In this document: positions 18,415 to 25,935 of the stretch, one piece after another
Layout: every line of letters begins with the position of its first letter
Position numbering within the stretch: the first letter of the stretch is position 1
DNA from: Gnetum montanum
Taxonomy: Eukaryota > Streptophyta > Gnetopsida > Gnetales > Gnetaceae
Assembly: GCA_015680685.1 (NCBI GenBank)
Contig: MNCI01017563.1
Span: forward strand, 81,625-107,559
Direction: 5' to 3'
Length of the DNA stretch: 25,935 bases
Position numbers and translations under genes: made by a program
The notes under the pieces: model-generated
The model's database searches: none
The model's input: only the letters and a program-made list of their open reading frames with translations
What the model was told of the DNA's origin: nothing

Positions 18415-19480
18415 TGGTGTAGAAACACTTCTCATTCCTATAGTATCTTTTCCTATATTTCTGTTATCTAGAGGTCTTAGGGAATTTCTCCCTTAAGTTT
18501 CATATTTATCAGGATTTAAATCGTTACATTTTGTGATCTGAATCTCAACTATGAGAAAAGTATAGCTCCTACTTCATCATAGTCTTGAGTTGTGAGATCT
18601 ACTTGCACTAGCTTACAATGAGTCAAAACTTGGTTTTTCTTACAATTTTAAGCATAGAACTTTGAGGATAGTGTGACTCACAAGGGGTCATAGTCTACCT
18701 AGAATGTTAACAAGGATTGCTATTTATAATCACATGTACTAATAATGAGGTTTTGTTTCGAGTTTTCACAAAATAGTGGATTGTAAGGCATTGTAGATAA
18801 TAGTTTCTTACATTGAGAACTACCTTGATTGGGGTTTTTTTGGCTTTAACAAATTGCAAGAGGTGTAACTCATACAAAGTCACAATCATCATGAAACTGC
18901 AAGGAGGTGCAATTCGTAGTTGTTTGCAATTGGTTATCACACAAGTTTTTAAAAAGTGCTTTTAACATGGAAAGTTTGGGATTTCAAAATAAAGCCTAGA
19001 AAAGATGAAAGCCATGAACAATTAAGGGTCTTTCAACTAATTTATTGATTGCATTTTTTTTATCAAAGGCTCTTTTCATTAATGAATTGTTTGTTATGCT
19101 TAACCACTTTATTTAAATTATTTTTAATTTCTATGAAATAATATAATATTGATCTAATAGATTCTTTTTACTCTACAGAGTTGATGAAATCTTCAGCCTT
19201 AGTTCACTTTTAAAAAAACACAAGTGAACCTAAAAAGCCAACATCAACAGGAAAGGCTTGAAGCCTTGAAAACGTAAAAGAGGTAAAAGGCCATTGATAA
19301 TGAAAACTAAATTTTAAAAAATACATGTATGAACTTGGAATTAAGACTCAATCAATTTTTCCATAAAAAAAGCTTGGGATGGCATTAGACAAAGATTATA
19401 AAGTGTCACTTAATTTTGTCTCTAGACTTCTACCTATAAATGGTAAAAAAAAAATCATTCAAGAATGAATGGTAAAAGTT
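18415..19480. other. Possible LTR remnant and AT-rich sequence
   Basis: The first few hundred bases may be the decayed 3' LTR of the integrase-bearing element, judged only by position after the purine tract. No second copy is present in the window to confirm it. The rest is AT-rich without coding signal. Confidence 0.3.
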
Positions 19481-19482
19481 CA

Positions 19483-19800
19483 CTACAAATTGGGTAAAAA
19501 AGGAATACTTAGAGTACATTGTTGCAAAGATTGGTTTTGAGGCATACGGTACAAGTCAATGATGGTGTAGGACATGATTAAGGATTGCACCATGTTAGAG
19601 TAACCTTCAATTTTGATGGCACCCAGCTTACTAAGGCTGCAAAGGTTATTAAGGTGAGGGACAAATTGTATAAACTCCAAACTGAAAAAACCTGAACATA
19701 GCTCAAAGGTTACAAAGTGATCCCAGTCATTTGTAACCAAAAAACAAAGGCAAATGGCCCCGGAACTATTGCTAATAAAGTTAGATCAAACTATTAACAT
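19483..19800 (-). pseudogene. Leucine-rich-repeat-like fragment, possibly from an NBS-LRR gene
   Basis: A minus-strand frame (19483-19740 from its Met) reads LEFIQFVPHLNNLCSLSKLG, then AIKIEGYSNMVQSL. The spacing L-x-x-L-x-x-L-x-x-I-x-I-E-G-x-S resembles repeats in plant disease-resistance proteins, which commonly have L-x-x-L-x-I-x-G-C. Only about one or two repeats are present, a stop lies upstream near 19765, and no NB-ARC or other domain is nearby. It could be a pseudogene scrap or chance. Confidence is low. Confidence 0.25.
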
Positions 19801-19840
19801 TGCACTTCTCAATGGAACTTAATACTATTTTCAAAGCCTA

Positions 19841-19966
19841 CCACGCCAACATTAAAGTTGTACTAACTTAGTAATACCGCACTTCATACCATAATCAAAC
19901 TCACCACGCCAACATTAAAGTTGTACTAACTTAGTAATACCGCACTTCATACCATAATCAAACTCA
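19841..19966. repeat. Perfect 63-bp tandem duplication
   Basis: 19841-19903 and 19904-19966 are identical head-to-tail units beginning CCACGCCAACATT. No N separates them. It may be biological slippage or assembly collapse and expansion. Confidence 0.9.
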
Positions 19967-20202
19967 CTATAACTTATGTTTTGATACTAAGTATCTAATC
20001 TATATTGCGATATAACAAAAAATAATCTGAAGAGGAGGATCTTGCAAACCTTCTGAAGGTATTACATGGTACAGTCATCGTTAAAGATACATAATGGAAA
20101 CCAACAAGCTGATTTAGGTAACAAAACTTAAAGATACTCATACCAGTTCCAAATTTGATAAGAAAAAAAGCATTCCCAGAAAACATTCGGGCACATTCGG
20201 GC

Positions 20203-20715
20203 CATGGCGTTACTGTTGCTTGATTATTAATTGCAGTTTGGGTTCCTCCCCTTCATGATTCATGAAAGCCTCTGCTTCTGTCCTGTTCTCAGTTCTACGT
20301 CAAATAATAGCTCTCGTTGGGGCCTGTGTCTGCCTTTTGCTAGGCATCTTCTAGAAACGGAGATGAGGTGGGTGTTGGAATTTTAAAAAAGAAAATTTTG
20401 AAAATATGCATGAGTTATTATCATGTGTCAAGCACATGCATATATATGGTCTGCGTTGGTCTACGTTACGTATCAATTTGCACCACAGAAATTGCATGTC
20501 AGCTGGAAAAAGTAGGTATCAATTTGCACCAGAGAAATTGCATGTCAGCTGGAAAAAGTAGGGATTAGAATTCGTGAGCCTTTATGCTTGTCAGCTGGGA
20601 AAAAGTAGGGATTAGAATTCGTGAGCCTTTATGCTCATATTCATGGGCGTTAGAAGTTGCATGGCAGCTGGATAGTAGGGATTCCGATTCATAAGCCTTT
20701 TTGGTTGTATTTGAT
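20203..20715. repeat. Dispersed repeat R2, copy b, with 46-bp internal expansion
   Basis: Ordered similarity to 16604-16920 identifies this as a second R2 copy. It is longer because of internal near-tandem units: 20470-20515 and 20516-20561 match with one difference, and 20544-20589 with 20590-20636 match with one inserted G. Both duplications have a 46-bp period and overlap. The repeated text includes CAGCTGGAAAAAGTAG. No gene is recognised. Confidence 0.55.
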
Positions 20716-20937
20716 AAATTACGGAGTGCAAACACCAGTTGAGTCAACATGACTTTTATAATAAATCTTATTTTTACAGAAAAATTAATAGATTTAGGTA
20801 TCTTTTTTAGGACTTTTAAATATAACTCAGTCTAACTTGCCTATTTATTGTGATTCTTGAAACATGTGGATCCAAGGTAGAGTCAGAATTCATGTGGATC
20901 CAACTTGCCCCTGTAAACACTGATTCATGTGTTCCTG

Positions 20938-21230
20938 TAAAGTCAGAATTCATGAGCTTTTCTGGTTCTTTTCATACTGGTTTCCCAAATTTGCATTATT
21001 AAAATCTGTCCAACAAATCTTTTTGGGTCCACGGACTTGATTCAGTTTTGATATGGTTTCATGCAATATGAGAAATTCGTTTTCATGTAGGGTCAGAAGT
21101 CACGAGCATTTCTGATTCTTTTCTTATTCGTTTCCCATATTTGCATTATTAAAATCTGTCCAGTAAATCCGTTTGGGTCCACGGACTTATTCAGTTTCAA
21201 TATAGTTCCATGCAATAAGACAAATTCTTC
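20938..21230. repeat. Diverged direct repeat of about 145 bp
   Basis: 20938-21080 and 21090-21230 share blocks including GCATTATTAAAATCTGTCCA and GGGTCCACGGACTT in the same order, with substitutions and small gaps. The function is unknown. Confidence 0.75.
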
Positions 21231-21276
21231 TAAAGAAGATATGAGTTCTGGTCCGTTGCATTGAATTTACATAAAG

Positions 21277-21552
21277 ATGGTCAACAAATCATATCTCTTC
21301 AGCATCACCTTATCACTTCAGAATCGCCTTCTTGGATACTGTCTTTGCAATGTTTTTCAGGCTTGTATAAAAAGCTCTATTTTCTCTGCAGCCTACATCG
21401 TAGAACCTCTGCAGCGGGTGTGCAGCCTTATAATATATGCTCTGAAGGGAAAAAATTTAACTATCAATAGTAGTTGGGAGGATGTGGCAATAAAAAGTTT
21501 TGTTGAAAATCAACATTTGTACCAGAGAAAGGTACAACAGTATATGCTGTAA
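21277..21552 (+). other. Unidentified 91-codon open frame
   Basis: An open frame from ATG at 21277 to TAA after QQYML. The second half (SSWEDVAIKSFVENQHLYQR) is hydrophilic and looks protein-like, and AG sites preceded by pyrimidines (near 21360 and 21390) could be splice acceptors. I recognise no family and there is no supporting second exon. It could be a last exon, a scrap of a repeat, or chance. Confidence 0.15.
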
Positions 21553-23110
21553 CATATTGTCCAAACATTTTTGACATTTGTTATACCCCTCTTGTCAACA
21601 AAAGATTTAATCTTTAGGTAGATAGTAATCTTTTTATATAAGGAAAAAATTTTCTTGCATACTATCTATTTCAATTCACCAATACTTGATCTACTAAAAA
21701 ACATTTTTTATTGTTAGTTGATCATTTTTGCATTGACATCAACTTGATTTTTTGTCTACTTAACTTTAGATTGTCTTTTTGTTTTTTGTTTTAATCTTCA
21801 CTTTCAACATGGTTTTCGTTTCCCTCATTATCTATATTAAACAAATGTCCTTCACAATGACAAAAATTACAAGATTTAGAAAGATTGTAATATGTATATG
21901 TTTTTTCACCAACTTATAATAACAAATCCTTTTTACATTTAAGAAGATTTATTTTAGCAAACAAAAATATCTCCAAAAATCATATGGTATAGAAATAGAT
22001 TACATATGTTTGATGAGACTAACAATACCCATACTTTCCTTCTTAGCTTTCTAGAAAATCAACAAAACATTAAAGAGCTTGACAAAACATAGATCCTTAG
22101 AATATTCTTCAAATTGAATATCAAAATCTAGAGCCCACTTACGAATAATTAACACTATATACTAATGTATAAAAGTCCCTATATCTAGGACACATTGCAC
22201 CATCAAAGTATTGCCTAGCTCAACCAGCAAGAGAAAATGAAAATAATACTTGGCATGAATGACTTGAATGTTGTTTTTTTTTTTTTTTGCATTACATCAT
22301 TTAACTACAAAGTAGAGGATCCAAAATTTAAATAAACACATATTGTGAAATAAGATTAGATATGAGTGACTTGTATACATCATCAAAGAGTATAAATTAG
22401 GTGTCTTAGTTGCATCAACATCACTTAATAAAGATTTCTACAATTTTTTCTTGCTAGCTTGTAAATTGACATTCTTAATATCAATAGAGATTTCTACATT
22501 GATAAAAGAAGCAAAATTTTTTTTCTTAGTTAAAAAATTAGAGGTAATTTGGAATTATCCATAGGGAAATTTTAAAGAGATCAAATCTACTAGAGAAAAA
22601 TTAGATATCATTATTATCAAAATTAACATCCTAGTATTAACTAAACAAAATGCATTGGCTACATGAGTTCATTTTTGTCATTTGTTTTTATTAGAAGCTA
22701 TATCTTTGTTTATTTGTAGTTTCTTAAAATCATCTTCAAATTTTTTATCCCATGTTTTTTAGGTATCCCTTTTGCATACTTTTCTAGAATAGTGATCTAG
22801 AAAAATTAACTTTGTATGAGAAACATCAGATTTGCCAAAAAAAGAAAATGAAGTAACTAAAATTCATTAGAAATAAGGTTGATAGATTGAATCTATTAAC
22901 AAACTAATAAACCCCCACTTTATACTAACAAACTAACAATAACTTCCTCTAACATAGCAGTCCACTCATCCCCCAAACTAAAGACCTTTCTTCTATACTA
23001 AAAAACTAACAACACCTCCTTTCCTTTCTTCCACAACATTTATTCTAGCAAACTTACCCTTAAACCTTTGATGTATGCCCCTTACATCCAAATATATAAC
23101 TAATGACAAT
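21553..23110. other. AT-rich region, no gene seen
   Basis: No open frame or domain is convincing on either strand. It has a run of T around 22271-22287 and a C-rich, G-poor stretch around 22910-23100. Likely old, unrecognisable repeat sequence. Confidence 0.5.
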
Positions 23111-23275
23111 CAAATGTTAGCCTATTGGTAAGACTTTTAGATTGAAAGCTCCAAGTTATGAGTATGATTCTAGTGAGTAATGCTAAGTTATAAAGTTCTA
23201 TATAGACTATATATCTTAGGGTGTTCATATGTTTCAATTATCTTATATTCTAACCCCCACCACCCTAACAAAAAA
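23111..23275 (+). mobile_element. tRNA-derived SINE copy S6
   Basis: Box A TAGCCTATTGG (23118-23128) and a box B-like GTATGATTC at the same offset as in 12465-12611, followed by the body GTTATAAAGTTCTA and ACTATATATCTTAGGGTGT. The tail is a C-rich TCTAACCCCCACCACC; the same 37 bases occur at 17012-17048. Confidence 0.7.
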
Positions 23276-23602
23276 TTAATAAGCCTTGTATCCTACCTCT
23301 AAACAAATAACCCCCCATACCCTAATTACCCTCTTTATATCAACCATCCAATATATTGCATATCCCCTATAATCTACAAGTTTAGTGATTTTCTCTTGCA
23401 ATTTTGTCATGATATAAGATTTGATTCAAGTATGTTCCATTTAAAAACATAGAAAGAAACATTAGCATGAACATATAACTAATAAATAATAAAATAAATA
23501 AATAAATAGCCAAATATCCAAACAAAATTCCACCATAACCCAACCCAAATTTTAGGAGGCTAGCACCTACTCTTAGTTTGAAATATGATTAGTTGAGAGA
23601 TT
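23276..23602. other. AT-rich spacer, no gene seen
   Basis: No coding signal. A short AATAAATA-type run is present around 23480-23505. It separates SINE S6 from repeat R1 copy b. Confidence 0.5.
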
Positions 23603-24183
23603 TACTCATTGTGTATAACAAGATTTTATTCAGAAGAACCCCAAACCAAAAAAATGCAAATGCCTATAAATATATAATTCAAGGTTGGCTAAGAATCTCT
23701 ACCTTGATTTCTATAATTCACCATGTGGTGCTTCTAGTTAATCCCTCCTTGTTTTTGAGTGCGTTATGAGCCACATTTAAGAAGGCTTTTCTCTTGTAGA
23801 TAGTAAAGGGTTTCAAACCTCTTAGTGTTCCTTTAAAATCAACTAGATCTCTCTCTTTGTGCTAGCTTCAATGAACCAAACATACTTACTAGAAAAGTCA
23901 ATCTGCATAAGCATAAACAAAATATGTATCATAAAAAATTAATAAATATTAGTATTGACTTATAATCAAACAAACCAAACCCATAGTGATGGAGGAATAT
24001 AAATCTAATGAATTATATGTGATTCTTTCTAAAGTGAATTCCAAAGCCAACAATCAAATTCTTTATTAGTTTTAAATACCAACTAATAGATTTCAATCAA
24101 AATTACAGGTTTCTAGATTAGTTCTCAAATTAGGTTTTATGTGCTAGATTTCCTTCCTTCTATCTTAATTTTGGTTGAAAAAG
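23603..24183. repeat. Dispersed repeat R1, copy b (interrupted)
   Basis: Aligns with 2404-3023 in the same orientation. It lacks 30 bases present in copy a (2739-2768). At 24183 the match stops exactly where an LTR beginning TGATGAGTG starts, so the LTR element inserted into R1 at this point. Copy a shows the uninterrupted site around 3017-3023. Confidence 0.8.
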
Positions 24184-25068
24184 TGATGAGTGTGAGGTAC
24201 CCAACCATACGAATACGAGCGTTACACATGCAATTTAATCGAACTCCACACACTAAGTGCCTACACGCCTTATGGAACACCTAAGATTAATCATTCGTTG
24301 TCTTTCCAGACTTACTTGTATTTGTAACAGTTGTATGGTTAAGTAAGTCTGAGGTATGTGATTTTTATATCTTTTATGTTTAATCTCCTATGCTAATGAG
24401 GTAAAGGGTGAAGAGACTAAGTAACTAACTTTAACTAACTAAGTTCTAATACCTAGCATCAATATCTTTTCCCACTTACCATTCACTCCCTGAGCCAATG
24501 CAACCTTCTGGGATTACCAAACACTATTCGTTGCTAGGATTACCAAGCATAACGCACGTACTCGAAGAGGTCGTACTGAATGCACTTAACTATGACAGAA
24601 GGGTTGAGAGAGATTTAATTAACTAATAAAGCATTTAAATAATGAAAAATAAATAACAATAATTAAAGTCCTATTTAGCTTAGTCCGTGCACTGCAAACT
24701 TTATCCAAAAGTTCATCTTTATTTTCGTACACAAACTTGTGCTCAGGTACAATATTTTCTCAAATAAAGATCCGTTCAATTTGGGACTCCTACTGCGGGC
24801 ACATGGAAATTACTCTAACTCTGGAATGAAAAAACTGCAAGAGTTTGGCTACTGTCTACATCTAGATGGAGAAACAAGGGAGAGCCACCTCTTATTTGTA
24901 GACTTGGCGGCACGCTGCAATATTGTGTACGCGATATACCAAGGGAACATGTAATATCGTGTACACAATATCGCAGGGGATGCGATATCGTGTAAGCAAT
25001 ATCGCAGGGGATGCGATATCGTGTACGCAATATCACATGGGATGCGATGCAGATATCGCATCCCATCA
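24184..25068 (-). repeat. LTR of second family copy
   Basis: 885 bp, beginning TGATGAGTG and ending CCCATCA on the plus strand, giving the short inverted ends TGATG/CATCA. The TATA box is altered to TACAAATA (24893-24900, minus strand). It is the longest of the three LTRs because of three 31-bp repeats near its outer (U3) end. Confidence 0.85.
24950..25064. repeat. CpG-rich 31-bp tandem repeats with terminal hairpin in U3
   Basis: Three 31-bp units (24950-24980, 24981-25011, 25012-25042) each contain ATATCGTGTA and CAATATC and are partly palindromic. They are followed by an inverted repeat, GGGATGCGAT, then ATCGCATCCC (25039-25064). Repeats in U3 often act as enhancers. The other LTRs hold about two (4916-4975) and about one (11125-11144) such units. 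Confidence 0.75.
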
Positions 25069-25935
25069 TACCCCCATGACTGAATAAAAACTCGTCCTCG
25101 AGTTCCTTACAAAATATTGGGAAGGTATGGGATTATTGACTTGAATGGAACTAATGGTGAATGGGATGACATGTGAATGGATCATCATTACAGAATATGA
25201 CAAAACTAGTGTTCACAACAACAAGAGTGAACACCTTATACATTTGACATCAGGCCTTATTTGGCAGCTAAGAGAGAAGAGAGAAGAAGTCTGCTGCTGC
25301 CAACGCCAAGATTGCGACTTTCGTTGTCTATCGATAAGCGCGCCATTGATCTTGCTGCTTGCATAACTACTTTAGCACTAATCCATTCCAAGTGTTCTCT
25401 CTAGATCCAATCCATTGTTGTATGATTGCCATTTGCACACAAAACACAGTCTTTATATTAGCAAGGGTAAATGAATCACAATGTAGTTGATACCTTGCTT
25501 CGGAAAAGGTCCATTGGCTGGGTTGTGGTATGGCTAATATGGATCTAGAGATATATAATAGTGGTGACTACCAAATGTGTAGGGGTTAGAAGAAAATCGA
25601 AAAAATTGGGTCAGGACCCCCATGACTAAGAGCGAACCTCTGGTAGTGATAGAATGGAGAAAGAAAAAGAACAAGAAAAATGGAGAAAAAGGGACAACTA
25701 TAATGTCGATGTAATGAATGTCAAGATGGAAATGAACAGAATAAAGTGTATTGTAAAAATGTTAAGGAAAAAAATTTAACTGGTGTACCAAATAGGAATG
25801 TGAGTAGATCCTACCCAAAGCAGGCTCATGCCCTAAATGCCCTGACAAACCCACATTCAAAGAGTCCATAGGCTCTAGGAATGTTATCTAGAATAAGAGT
25901 TAAAGTCTTAACCACAAGAATTTACTAGAAAGAAA

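Larger units (their letters stand above)
24184..25935 (-). mobile_element. Second copy of the gag-protease element family, 3' part, runs off window
   Basis: A complete LTR (24184-25068) is followed by the polypurine tract (25069-25080) and about 850 bases of the same noncoding internal region seen at 4994-5870, ending at the window edge. Orientation is minus, as for the first copy. It interrupts R1 copy b. Whether it carries gag, protease or pol cannot be seen. It shows that the noncoding internal region is a family trait and not a one-off rearrangement. Confidence 0.85.

Noticed and set aside
18707-18940. 77-codon minus-strand frame downstream of the integrase remnant
   Set aside because: It lies in the presumed decayed LTR on the opposite strand and has no motif.
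24815-25069. Minus-strand repetitive open frames encoding CDIA/HDI-like repeats
   Set aside because: The repeats are the 31-bp LTR units read as protein; the two frames overlap and the region is U3 noncoding sequence.

Overview
This is plant nuclear DNA made almost entirely of decayed repeats; I find no intact host gene. The evidence is AT-rich sequence full of stop codons and recognisable remnants of plant retroelements: a Ty3/gypsy element of the Athila/Tat kind, a chromovirus-type integrase, a Ty1/copia RNase H with its 3' LTR, and a tRNA-derived SINE family. The density of old, mutated insertions fits a repeat-rich seed-plant genome, but the species cannot be named from the sequence. Three single-N positions (1036, 2335, 12442) each sit exactly between two near-identical copies of flanking sequence, so parts of the window look like unmerged contig ends.

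Layout. 1-428: AT-rich, no gene seen. 429-2400: a GC- and pyrimidine-rich island with TATA boxes, repetitive at roughly 400 bp, possibly an LTR or leader of an unidentified retroelement, containing two N-junction duplications. 2404-4169: a dispersed repeat (R1, copy a) plus AT-rich sequence. 4170-11144: a full-length LTR retrotransposon on the minus strand, with 5-bp target duplications CTTAC, two LTRs, a tRNA-Asp-like primer binding site, degenerate gag and protease, and about 1.9 kb of noncoding sequence where reverse transcriptase and integrase would normally lie. 11416-12611: a cluster of tRNA-derived SINE copies in both orientations. 12785-14035: the 3' end of a Ty1/copia element on the plus strand. 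14036-16600: AT-rich intergenic sequence with one perfect 64-bp tandem duplication. 16604-16920 and 20203-20715: two diverged copies of another repeat (R2). 17168-18420: a dead gypsy integrase on the plus strand whose three catalytic residues all appear substituted. 19483-19800: a weak leucine-rich-repeat-like fragment on the minus strand. 20938-21230: a diverged direct repeat. 21553-23100: AT-rich with nothing recognised. 23111-23275: another SINE. 23603-24183: R1 copy b, interrupted at 24184 by a second member of the 4170-11144 family, which runs off the window end.

The pieces do not act together as a pathway. They are a nested record of insertions: LTR elements and SINEs landed in one another and then decayed, often through G-to-A or C-to-T changes (for example LTR terminus TG to TA and integrase D to N and E to K). 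The best candidate for something little described is the gag-protease-only element family, present here as one complete copy and one partial copy, whose LTRs carry a variable number of CpG-rich 31-bp repeats at their U3 end.
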